Part shown: in pieces, positions 1 through 6,182 of the stretch
Numbering within the stretch: position 1 is the stretch's first letter
Layout of the letters: the number at the start of each line of letters is the position of its first letter
Source of the DNA: an uncultured bacterium
GTDB lineage: Bacteria; Bacillota; Clostridia; Lachnospirales; Lachnospiraceae
Assembly: GCA_905214875.1 (NCBI GenBank)
Contig: CAJMNR010000081.1
Location: forward strand, 1-6,230
Direction of reading: 5' to 3'
DNA: 6,230 nt
Made by a program: the position numbers and the translations under genes
The notes under the pieces: generated by a model
Seen by the model: the letters and a program-made list of their open reading frames with translations, nothing else
Told to the model about the DNA's origin: nothing
Databases searched by the model: none

Positions 1-1
1 A

Positions 2-25
2 TGGATGAAATCCTGATTTCATCCA
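2..25. repeat. Perfect inverted repeat, 11-bp arms (hairpin 1 of 3)
   Basis: Bases 2-12 (TGGATGAAATC) are the exact reverse complement of 15-25 (GATTTCATCCA), with only CT between them. As RNA the innermost pair would open to give a four-base loop. It is separated by a single base from the next inverted repeat and is the left-most of three in a row. There is no U-run on the plus-strand side, and the minus-strand exit runs off the window, so a terminator role cannot be judged. The repeat is certain; its function is unknown. Confidence 0.85.
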
Positions 26-26
26 A

Positions 27-51
27 AGCTTGTCGACTTTGTCGACAAGCT
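27..51. repeat. Perfect inverted repeat, 11-bp arms (hairpin 2 of 3)
   Basis: Bases 27-37 (AGCTTGTCGAC) are the exact reverse complement of 41-51 (GTCGACAAGCT) around a TTT spacer. It is the most GC-rich of the three neighbouring hairpins. Read on the minus strand the stem is followed by only two further U residues (AGCUUUGG), so it would be a weak or backup terminator for xth at best. The unit TTGTCGAC also occurs as a direct repeat at 30-37 and 39-46. It could be a protein-binding dyad or a structured RNA segment instead; the sequence does not decide this. Confidence 0.85.
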
Positions 52-53
52 AA

Positions 54-83
54 AACCATCTAGTCATTAATGACTAGATGGTT
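54..83 (-). terminator. 30-bp perfect palindrome, probable xth terminator (hairpin 3 of 3)
   Basis: Positions 54-83 form an uninterrupted palindrome (AACCATCTAGTCATT and its exact complement), starting four bases after the xth stop codon. As minus-strand RNA it gives a stem of about 13 bp with a small UUAA-type loop and leaves through a run of four U (GGUUUUAGC). That fits a Rho-independent terminator for xth, although the U-run is short and the stem only moderately GC-rich. The plus-strand exit (GGUUCAAAC) has no U-run, so action is expected mainly on minus-strand transcripts. The palindrome is seen directly; the terminator role is inferred. Confidence 0.6.
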
Positions 84-87
84 CAAA

Positions 88-843
88 CTATAACTCAACA
101 GTTAATTCCACCGGGCAATGGTCGGACCCCAATACCTCTGTATGAATCTTTGCTCCTGATAATTTTTCTTTTAATCGCTCAGATGCTACAAAGTAGTCAA
201 TACGCCAACCTGCGTTCTTTGCTCTTGCACTAAATCGATAGGACCACCAAGAATAGATGCCTTCCTGATCCGGATAAAAATAACGGAACGTGTCGATAAA
301 TCCTGCCTCTAAAAGCTCTGTAAACTTCGCTCTTTCTTCATCTGTAAAACCGGCATTTTTACGATTTGTCTTCGGGTTCTTCAAGTCAATTTCCTTATGG
401 GCAACGTTTAAATCGCCACAGGCAATGACTGGTTTCTTTGCATCTAGCTTAAGCAAATATTCTCTGAATTCATTTTCCCATTCCATACGGTAAGAAAGAC
501 GCGCAAGCTCGCTTTGAGAATTTGGTGTATATACCGTAACAAGGTAAAAGTCTTCAAACTCCAATGTAATGACTCTGCCCTCTTGGTCATGCTCCTCAAT
601 TCCTAATCCGTAGTGTACGCTTAATGGTTCTTTCTTAGTAAATACGGCAGTTCCAGAGTAGCCTTTCTTGACAGCGTAATTCCAATACTGATAATAGCCA
701 TCAAGCTGTAAGTCAATCTGCCCTTCCTGTAATTTGCTCTCCTGAATACAGAAAATATCTGCATCTATTTCTTGAAAGAATTCCACGAACCCTTTTTGTA
801 CACAGGCGCGAATTCCATTTACATTCCACGAAATTAATTTCAT
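88..843 (-). CDS. xth: Exodeoxyribonuclease III / AP endonuclease (ExoA/Xth family)
   Basis: A complete 251-aa member of the exonuclease III family: a cytoplasmic Mg-dependent enzyme that cuts DNA 5' of abasic sites in base excision repair and usually also has 3'-5' exonuclease or 3'-repair activity. The family motifs are all present: ISWNVNGIRA at 4-13 (N7), the metal-binding E35 in IQESK, Y105 in VYTPN, D144 and N146 in CGDLNVAH, D216 in WRIDYF, and the D241-H242 pair in GSDHCP near the C-terminus. Length is normal for the Gram-positive ExoA branch. The ATG at 843 is chosen because AAGGAG lies six bases before it and the family consensus begins MKLISWN; an in-frame start 11 codons upstream would bury that site inside the coding region. 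The gene sits 78 bp after the kinase gene with its own likely promoter and is probably functionally unrelated to the transporter operon. No key residue is missing. Confidence 0.97.
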   Translation of the reverse strand: MKLISWNVNGIRACVQKGFVEFFQEIDADIFCIQESKLQEGQIDLQLDGYYQYWNYAVKKGYSGTAVFTKKEPLSVHYGLGIEEHDQEGRVITLEFEDFYLVTVYTPNSQSELARLSYRMEWENEFREYLLKLDAKKPVIACGDLNVAHKEIDLKNPKTNRKNAGFTDEERAKFTELLEAGFIDTFRYFYPDQEGIYSWWSYRFSARAKNAGWRIDYFVASERLKEKLSGAKIHTEVLGSDHCPVELTVEL

Positions 844-849
844 CGTATT

Positions 850-855
850 CTCCTT
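850..855 (-). promoter_or_regulatory. Ribosome binding site that fixes the xth start
   Basis: On the minus strand this reads AAGGAG, six bases before the ATG at 843. It overlaps an in-frame ATG (Met7 of the longer reading), which argues against starting at 876 or at that internal ATG. Confidence 0.85.
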
Positions 856-880
856 CATAGTCAAACTTAATAACACTGTT

Positions 881-910
881 ATTGTACCACATTTTTTGAC
901 ATTTCATAAA
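881..910 (-). promoter_or_regulatory. Probable xth promoter (extended -10)
   Basis: On the minus strand the -10 hexamer TACAAT (881-886) has one mismatch to TATAAT and is preceded directly by TGG, giving an extended -10 (TGnTACAAT). The best -35 at 18-bp spacing is TTTATG (905-910), a poor match, as is common when an extended -10 is present. Initiation near 874 would leave a leader of about 30 nt with the AAGGAG site. This explains how xth is expressed independently of the upstream operon. The -35 lies in a weak AT-rich inverted repeat (ATTTC/GAAAT, 901-915), which is too weak to be a convincing terminator for the kinase transcript, so some readthrough into xth is possible. Confidence 0.65.
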
Positions 911-921
911 GAAATTTGGCA

Positions 922-2196
922 CTATTGAATAGGACAGACAAGAACAAATTCCATGCCGTCTTCTAACTGGCTTGCAAAAATATCCCCCTGCATCTTTCTC
1001 ATAATCTCACTGCATATATAAAGTCCAAGGCCATTTCCTTCCTTGCCCTGTGCATTGCTGCCTCTAAAGAAGCTGTCAAAGATATGGGACATCTCCTGGT
1101 CATTAATGACCGTTCCTGAATTCCTAACGTGGATGAGCTGGCAATACTCTTCCTGATCAAAGGTAATCGTGATTTTCTTGCCATCTCCGTACTTAAATGC
1201 ATTTTCAATCAGATTGCCTGCTGCCTCATATAGACGATCCAAGTCGCCTTTTAATAATATGTTATCATACGATGCGACAGTAAACTCAATATGGCGAAGG
1301 AAACATTTTTCTAGGTATCCTTCCTCAATTTTCTTTACCAGATCGGATAAATAGAACTCCGAATTCTTTACTTCAATCATCACTACATCTTCTTTGGACG
1401 ATTGCACAATCTGCTTTACGTAATCATTGATTTCTAATGCCTTTTCACTAATCTGGCTGATTGCCCTATCCTTCTCTTCCTCTGTCGAATAGATGCCCTC
1501 TTCTAACGCTTTTGTATACAGCACAATTGCATTAAGAGGGGTCTTTATATCATGGGAAAGCGAAAGCATGGTAAGCTTCTTATCCTTTAAAAGACTAAGT
1601 TCCTTTTTCTTTTGATCTTCAAGCGTATCCTTTAACATGCCGATTCCCCATATGAATCGTCCAAAATATCGGCTTTTGCTTTCCTTTATTTCTTCCCTTA
1701 GGTTACCCTTTGCCAGCTCTACCGGCATATTGCTAAGCTTTTGAAACGGCGCTATGATCTTCGTTCCAATATAAAGTAAAACAATAAGGATAACGAAGTA
1801 AATCAGAAAAAGTGCGGCTTCAGCCCACAAAATATAGCGACTCGCGAAGTCATTTGTCTGATGTTCAAAGCGTAGATAGCCTTTTAACTGATTGTCCTTT
1901 ACAAACGGCACAATCTCAATCTCATTTGTATTACTAGTCTGATAAAACTTCTTAATCGTTTCTGTATTGGTTTCTTCTGCTACCAGATACGAAACGCTCT
2001 TTACCTCTTCTAAATCGTTGATTGCGGAAAGGTCGACCTCTTCTTGTGCTTTTAAGCGCTCACAGATTCGATTGATTTCAATGCGGTATTTGTGGCTCTC
2101 ATTTGCATCAATCTGCTTCATACCGCAATAACTTGCCACAGCTAGAATCCCATAAACTGCGGTAACCATGGCAAGGATCACTTTAAACTTCTTCAT
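922..2196 (-). CDS. Membrane sensor histidine kinase of two-component system
   Basis: A 424-aa sensor kinase, last gene of the transporter operon. Visible order: membrane segment 1 (about 4-25), an extracytoplasmic region of about 95 residues (26-120), membrane segment 2 (about 121-146), a HAMP-like linker (about 145-197, with P150), then a dimerisation/phosphoacceptor domain with the H-box SLSHDIKTPL (phosphorylated H215), and an ATPase domain with N-box NLIENAFKYG (N328, N332), an F-box around HIFDSFFRGS (371-380) and G2 box GNGLGLYI (387-394). The G1 box reads VRNSG (357-361), with N359 where the canonical Asp is expected; this variant is known in some kinases, so activity is still likely. 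The start overlaps the regulator gene by 14 bp and has only a weak site (TAGGG) of its own, which suggests translational coupling. The sizeable outer loop suggests direct ligand sensing, unlike BceS-type kinases, which have almost no extracellular loop. The signal is unknown. Confidence 0.93.
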   Translation of the reverse strand: MKKFKVILAMVTAVYGILAVASYCGMKQIDANESHKYRIEINRICERLKAQEEVDLSAINDLEEVKSVSYLVAEETNTETIKKFYQTSNTNEIEIVPFVKDNQLKGYLRFEHQTNDFASRYILWAEAALFLIYFVILIVLLYIGTKIIAPFQKLSNMPVELAKGNLREEIKESKSRYFGRFIWGIGMLKDTLEDQKKKELSLLKDKKLTMLSLSHDIKTPLNAIVLYTKALEEGIYSTEEEKDRAISQISEKALEINDYVKQIVQSSKEDVVMIEVKNSEFYLSDLVKKIEEGYLEKCFLRHIEFTVASYDNILLKGDLDRLYEAAGNLIENAFKYGDGKKITITFDQEEYCQLIHVRNSGTVINDQEMSHIFDSFFRGSNAQGKEGNGLGLYICSEIMRKMQGDIFASQLEDGMEFVLVCPIQ

Positions 2197-2863
2197 AACG
2201 ATACCCTACTCCCCAGACTGTCTTAATCCTCGTTGGTTTCTTTGAATCGTCTTCAATCTTATCCCGGAGCATTTTAATATGCACCGTAAGTGTCTGGTTC
2301 TCACTAAAGCTGTCTGCTCCCCAGATTTGATTAAACAAATACTCTTTATTTAAAGTCTTTCCCTTATTCTCTACTAAAAGCAATAACAAATCATATTCCT
2401 TCAATGTAAGGTTTAGCTTTTCTCCCCGAAAAAACACTTCCATCGTATCTTGATTGATTTCTAAGTCCTTCGACTTAATGACTGCCCGATTCGTTTCCGA
2501 ATCATAAAACCTGCGAAATAATACTGATATCTTTGCTTTTAACAAGTCAATATCAATTGGCTTTTCTATGTAGTCATCGGCTCCTAGCTGAAACCCGCTT
2601 ATCTTTGACTCCTTATCGATGATGGCACTTACGATCAAGATCGGAACATCGTTCTTTTTCCGAATCTCTTTGCATACCGTAAAACCATCGATTCCCGGAA
2701 GCATGATATCTAAAATGATCAGCCTGCAAAAATCGTCTTTCAGAAATTCTTCTGCCTCTTCCCCACTCATTGCACAATATACGCTGTAGCCATCCTTTAC
2801 TAAAAATGAACTCATCAGTTTCGACAGATCTTTCTGATCTTCTACCAATAAAATATCTACCAT
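2183..2863 (-). CDS. OmpR/PhoB-family response regulator
   Basis: A complete 226-aa DNA-binding response regulator and the cognate partner of the overlapping kinase. The receiver domain (1-115) has the acidic pair E8-D9, phospho-acceptor D52 in ILDIMLPGIDG, the switch residue S79 and K101 in the YIEKPID motif. The C-terminal winged-helix domain (about 128-225) carries the usual LTLKEYDLLLLL segment (152-163), the TVHIKMLRDKI recognition-helix region (193-203) and the closing VWGVGYRYE hairpin (216-224). The ATG at 2863 is chosen because the protein then begins MVDILLVED, the normal receiver start, with AGAGGAAG just upstream. An in-frame start at 2908 would add 15 residues and run into the ATPase gene. 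The likely operator is the direct repeat in front of the permease gene (6114-6133), giving autoregulation of the whole operon; this link is inferred. Confidence 0.95.
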   Translation of the reverse strand: MVDILLVEDQKDLSKLMSSFLVKDGYSVYCAMSGEEAEEFLKDDFCRLIILDIMLPGIDGFTVCKEIRKKNDVPILIVSAIIDKESKISGFQLGADDYIEKPIDIDLLKAKISVLFRRFYDSETNRAVIKSKDLEINQDTMEVFFRGEKLNLTLKEYDLLLLLVENKGKTLNKEYLFNQIWGADSFSENQTLTVHIKMLRDKIEDDSKKPTRIKTVWGVGYRYEEV

Positions 2864-2867
2864 GCTT

Positions 2868-2875
2868 CTTCCTCT
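2868..2875 (-). promoter_or_regulatory. Ribosome binding site supporting the regulator start at 2863
   Basis: Minus strand reads AGAGGAAG ending four bases before the ATG at 2863, in the short gap after the ATPase stop codon. It supports this start over the in-frame upstream one inside the ATPase gene. Confidence 0.75.
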
Positions 2876-2883
2876 TCTCAATT

Positions 2884-3654
2884 TTACCAGCCAAGCTCCA
2901 TCAGCCATGCGCCTAGCTGTTTCTCCCTTGCCCTTCTTTCTTCTGGATGTTTAAACTTTCCAAGACGAATCTCATCCTTGATATTGCCATCCTCGATATA
3001 CAGAACACGTTCACATTTGGCAGCCACCTTCTGATCATGAGTTACAAGCATGATGCTTGTTCCTTCCTCATTAATGTTATTTAGAATCTTCATAACCTCC
3101 TGGGAAGACTTTTGATTTAAGGCTCCTGTTGGCTCATCGGCAAAGATGATCCTTGGGTGGTTGATCAAGCTTCTGCAAATACATGCTCGCTGCAATTGTC
3201 CACCGGAAACTTCGTTAATATCGTTATTGGCAATCTCGCTAATTTCAAGCTTATGCATTAATTCTACTGCATAATCATTGATTTCTTTTCTTGAATACTG
3301 ATTCGTATTCGACTGATAGGCAGGTAATATAATGTTATCATAAATAGATAGATTTTTCAGCATATACATCTGTTGAAATACGAATCCCATTTCGTTAAGC
3401 CTTGTATCACTTAAACTCTTATCCCCTAACTTTTGTAGCTCTTTTCCAAAGAAATGCACCTTGCCCGCTGTCATAGTGTCCATGCCGCTTACCGTATATA
3501 GAAGTGTTGTCTTTCCTGATCCGGATGGTCCCATAACGGCAACCATCTCCCCCTGCTCGATTTCAAAACTTACATTTCTTAATACGTTATTCTGTCTCTT
3601 ATTTACGATATATGTCTTGCAAAGCTGTTCCACTTTTAATTTATTTTCACTCAT
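2884..3654 (-). CDS. ABC transporter ATPase, MacB/LolD-like
   Basis: A 256-aa cytoplasmic nucleotide-binding subunit that would dimerise and power the adjacent FtsX-type permease. All motifs are intact: Walker A GPSGSGKTT (42-50), Q-loop FVFQQ (91-95), signature VSGGQLQR (149-156), Walker B IIFADEP with catalytic E174 (169-175), D-loop region GALNQ (177-181) and H-loop H206 in VTHD. The sequence type is that of the LolD/MacB/BceA group, which works by mechanotransmission or export rather than solute import. After the D-ribbon comes a charged tail (about 233-248) ending in GAWLMELGW. The start is ambiguous by one codon: a GTG at 3657 directly precedes the ATG at 3654, and AGGAAG lies six bases before the GTG and nine before the ATG; I prefer the ATG. 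The gene lies 24 bp after the permease and 20 bp before the regulator, consistent with one transcript. Confidence 0.95.
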   Translation of the reverse strand: MSENKLKVEQLCKTYIVNKRQNNVLRNVSFEIEQGEMVAVMGPSGSGKTTLLYTVSGMDTMTAGKVHFFGKELQKLGDKSLSDTRLNEMGFVFQQMYMLKNLSIYDNIILPAYQSNTNQYSRKEINDYAVELMHKLEISEIANNDINEVSGGQLQRACICRSLINHPRIIFADEPTGALNQKSSQEVMKILNNINEEGTSIMLVTHDQKVAAKCERVLYIEDGNIKDEIRLGKFKHPEERRAREKQLGAWLMELGW

Positions 3655-3678
3655 CACTGAACTCTTCCTTCCTCTACT

Positions 3679-6063
3679 CTATTCTTGATTATTAATTTCC
3701 ATCAGATTTAGTTTCTTAACCGCACCGGAACTGATATAGGCTGCTATGCCAATTACAACTAACAACAATACTGGATAAAGCAAATATACTTCCAATGGAT
3801 TTACTGCAATCTTCATATGAGTTGCCCCCATTAGTCCAAAGACTGGACGTAATGCTATGTCATTTAAGAACATGCATAGGATACTTCCAAGAACAATGGC
3901 AAGTACTAATATAATTACGATACGGTATACCTGCATAAGCCGTAACGCACGTTTGGAATATCCAATACTTCTAAGCAATGCTAACTGGCTCTTTTCACTC
4001 TTGATAAAGATCTTCATCATCAACGCTGTAATTAAGACGTTGACTGCAAGGATTAAAATGACAATTAACATCTTAATCATGCCGATTTTGGATACCGTGC
4101 TTCCTAATTGGACATCCATTGCCTCAACAGTATTGTATACTTTACACTCTTTATACTTTTCCTGAAGATCTTTAATTACATTTTTATCGTCTTTATGATT
4201 ATTCAAATAACATTGATAATACCAATTTCCTGTTATGGACATCCCCTCGATGGTAACGTTTGGGCTAAGTATTGCGCTCTTGCCCATCTGCATGAAGTTT
4301 TGATAGGATGCTGTGATGATGAAGTCCTTTACTTTGTTATTGTCTTTTACATGGACGGTATCTCCAATTTTAACACCTAAGTCCTTCATTGCGTTTTCTG
4401 ACATTGCAATCTCATTTTCAAGTTTAGGCTCTGTACCATCGACTAACTGCACAAAGGATAAATCAGAGTTAATTGGATAACTACTCAATAACTGATAAGT
4501 TACCGAATCATCCTCGCCATAATAAGATAACGAATAGAATCCCATCGTTGAAATATCTACATCATACCCGCCATCCTTAAACTTGCTTTCCAAACGTTCA
4601 ATCTTTTCCTTCATTGCGCTAAGGGTTAGAGAAGCAATCGAATCGCTTTGCGTTTCATCTGTAACATCACTTCCAAGATAAAAATCTGCATCGGTATCTA
4701 ACATAAAGTTTTTAGCCATCTCATCACTTCCAAAGGATGTGATTGCATTTACTGGAAGGATGATCATGATTGTTCCAATGATAAAGGTCAAAAGGAGTAC
4801 CACATATCGTTTCATATTGGAACAGATATCGTTAAGTGCCAAGAAAAATGGCGTCTTCATACGGCTGCGTTTGTGAAGCGCTAATTTGGATTTTTTCTTG
4901 AAACGTTCCCCATTGGAACCGTTTCTGATTGCTTCGATTGCTGAAAACTTTCGTAAACGGTTGGCACAGAAGTAGCAAAGTAATACTACGATCACTGCTA
5001 CAAAGATCGAACATAAAATATTGATTCCAAAGTTTGCAGTGGCATCTTCAAGAAGAATCGTTTCTCCAACTGAGCGAAGCATTCCATTGCTGATTGGTAC
5101 ACTTATGATACAACCTACAACTGCTGCTACGGCAACCAAGATAAAATACTTAATCAAATAGATTCGCTTGATCAAATAATTCTTGATTCCAATTGCCTTC
5201 ATAATACCGATTTCTTTATACTCTTCCTCTAACGTGAATACGATGGTAAAACGCAAGATTAAAAATGCAATTAAGATTAAGCAGATTCCAATGATGATTA
5301 ACATACCTGCCTCTAACATCGTAACCACATATGCAGATTCAAACATATTACAGTCAATGATTAGACCAATATTAAATGCTTGTTTTGTAAATGCTTTATA
5401 AAATCCATCTTTATCGTCCGTATTAACATTAAAGCAATAATTTATAGTCATCTTCGTATTTTTAACTTCGTTATAGTCATGGTCACTGATCAAGTATCTG
5501 GTCATTCCCACATAGTCGCCACCAAATGCTGGATCCATAAGCACTTTTGTAATCTTAAATGTCTTGTATGTATCATTAAATTTAAATGTAATTTCGTCCC
5601 CGATCTTTAGTCCATTGGCATCTAGCTGATCCTGAGCCATACCAATTTCCCCATCGTTCATCTCTACAAGGTTGCCGGACTTATCAAAGATTATCATGTT
5701 GTCTTTCCATTGTGGTTGCAGCATGATAGTGGCATTCACTCCATAATCTTTTCCATCTTTTCCTGCAAAGCTATCAATATTGGCATTTCCAAGTATGATT
5801 GCCTCGTTCCTTGAATAGTCTTTTACATAGCTGCTAGCTTGTAGCCATGTTTCAATCTTTTGTGAATCTTCTTCTCCATAAGACGAAATAAACTCATCTG
5901 CAACTTTTCCCTTATCCATACAATACTTCGTCGCATTACTTACGACCAATATATTATTGACACTGCTTGCTACGAATACCGTCGCCAGTACCATAAAAAT
6001 GAATAAGATTATGTTGATTCCCCTCTTATGCCTTAAATCATTTTTTAATATTCGAAATAACAT
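3679..6063 (-). CDS. FtsX/MacB-type ABC transporter permease, 8 membrane segments
   Basis: A 794-aa integral membrane subunit, first gene of the operon. It is a tandem duplication of the FtsX unit: segment 1 (about 16-40), large extracellular domain 1 (about 41-246), segments 2-4 (about 248-277, 300-325, 346-368), a basic cytoplasmic linker (about 370-417), segment 5 (about 419-441), extracellular domain 2 (about 442-659), and segments 6-8 (about 660-685, 711-735, 756-778). Each half has the FtsX cytoplasmic coupling motif (EIGIMKAIG at 284-292; LALLRSIG at 694-701) and an end motif (FSAIEAIRNG; LNLMEINNQ). The single chain therefore probably supplies both halves of the transporter, with the ATPase as homodimer. 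BceB has ten segments with one major outer domain, so this is a different subtype; export or resistance to a peptide, or removal of a lipid-linked substrate, is possible, but the substrate is unknown. The start has AGGAAG six bases upstream and a basic N-terminus (RILKNDLRHKRG). Confidence 0.93.
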   Translation of the reverse strand: MLFRILKNDLRHKRGINIILFIFMVLATVFVASSVNNILVVSNATKYCMDKGKVADEFISSYGEEDSQKIETWLQASSYVKDYSRNEAIILGNANIDSFAGKDGKDYGVNATIMLQPQWKDNMIIFDKSGNLVEMNDGEIGMAQDQLDANGLKIGDEITFKFNDTYKTFKITKVLMDPAFGGDYVGMTRYLISDHDYNEVKNTKMTINYCFNVNTDDKDGFYKAFTKQAFNIGLIIDCNMFESAYVVTMLEAGMLIIIGICLILIAFLILRFTIVFTLEEEYKEIGIMKAIGIKNYLIKRIYLIKYFILVAVAAVVGCIISVPISNGMLRSVGETILLEDATANFGINILCSIFVAVIVVLLCYFCANRLRKFSAIEAIRNGSNGERFKKKSKLALHKRSRMKTPFFLALNDICSNMKRYVVLLLTFIIGTIMIILPVNAITSFGSDEMAKNFMLDTDADFYLGSDVTDETQSDSIASLTLSAMKEKIERLESKFKDGGYDVDISTMGFYSLSYYGEDDSVTYQLLSSYPINSDLSFVQLVDGTEPKLENEIAMSENAMKDLGVKIGDTVHVKDNNKVKDFIITASYQNFMQMGKSAILSPNVTIEGMSITGNWYYQCYLNNHKDDKNVIKDLQEKYKECKVYNTVEAMDVQLGSTVSKIGMIKMLIVILILAVNVLITALMMKIFIKSEKSQLALLRSIGYSKRALRLMQVYRIVIILVLAIVLGSILCMFLNDIALRPVFGLMGATHMKIAVNPLEVYLLYPVLLLVVIGIAAYISSGAVKKLNLMEINNQE

Positions 6064-6092
6064 CTTGTTCTTCCTTTCCTTTTCTTTATGAT

Positions 6093-6101
6093 GTTATAAT
6101 A
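6093..6101 (-). promoter_or_regulatory. Candidate -10 region of the transporter operon
   Basis: On the minus strand two overlapping hexamers each match TATAAT at five of six positions: TATTAT (6096-6101) and TATAAC (6093-6098). At 17-bp spacing neither has a recognisable -35 (GGATTA or TTATTT). That is expected for an activator-dependent promoter, and the direct repeat at 6114-6133 lies over the -35 position. The leader to the permease ATG would be about 25 nt. The region is very AT-rich, so chance matches are a concern. Confidence 0.4.
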
Positions 6102-6113
6102 ACAGTCCAATTA

Positions 6114-6133
6114 TTAAATAATCCTTAAATAAT
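6114..6133 (-). promoter_or_regulatory. Direct repeat with 11-bp period, probable response-regulator operator
   Basis: On the minus strand the nonamer ATTATTTAA occurs twice exactly (6125-6133 and 6114-6122), separated by GG. Tandem half-sites repeated every 11 bp (about one helical turn) are the typical target of OmpR/PhoB-family dimers, which bind head to tail. The repeat ends 12-15 bp before the candidate -10, as in promoters where the regulator replaces the -35 contact. The only regulator gene in the window, of this very family, lies in the operon just downstream, so it is the natural candidate. The left half-site is also part of a short AT-rich inverted repeat (6110-6122), so a dyad reading is possible. 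Repeats and spacing are seen directly; the binding is inferred. Confidence 0.5.
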
Positions 6134-6144
6134 TACAGAACAAA

Positions 6145-6182
6145 GTGTGCGCATCACACGTCCCGCTTTTTGGGGCATTTTT
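6145..6182 (+). other. Hairpin-rich, terminator-like intergenic element
   Basis: On the plus strand GTGTG (6145-6149) pairs with CACAC (6155-6159). Directly after it GTCCC (6160-6164) can pair with GGGGC (6172-6176), with one G-U pair and a seven-base loop, and is followed by A and five T (6178-6182). This resembles a short Rho-independent terminator on the plus strand, yet no plus-strand gene leads into it. On the minus strand the second stem is broken by a C-A mismatch, while the first is followed by TTTGTT and might be a weak terminator for a gene beyond the right edge. The local GC content is clearly higher than in the surrounding spacer. Function unknown. Confidence 0.35.

Noticed and set aside
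26..52. HindIII and SalI sites clustered in hairpin 2, suggesting a cloning polylinker
   Set aside because: Only one AAGCTT and two GTCGAC are present, all explained by the inverted repeat itself, and no other vector-like sequence surrounds it.
1..63. Plus-strand reading frame of 20 codons from an ATG at position 1 to TAG at 61
   Set aside because: It consists almost entirely of the three inverted repeats, and any ribosome binding site would lie outside the window. Its apparent codons are a by-product of the palindromes.
844..876. Eleven-residue N-terminal extension of the exonuclease
   Set aside because: It contains the AAGGAG ribosome binding site, and the family consensus starts at the Met encoded at 843.
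896..901. TTGACA on the plus strand as a -35 of a divergent promoter
   Set aside because: The hexamer at 17-bp spacing (GCACTA) is not a -10, and no plus-strand gene follows.
2197..2220. Possible internal promoter or strong ribosome binding site before the kinase gene
   Set aside because: The segment lies inside the regulator coding region and offers only weak GGGGAG or TAGGG matches; translational coupling through the 14-bp overlap is the simpler explanation.
3857..4380. Plus-strand open frames of 90-102 codons inside the permease gene, and similar ones elsewhere
   Set aside because: They lie opposite a well-supported membrane protein gene. Their hydrophobic composition mirrors the complementary strand, and they show no family motifs.
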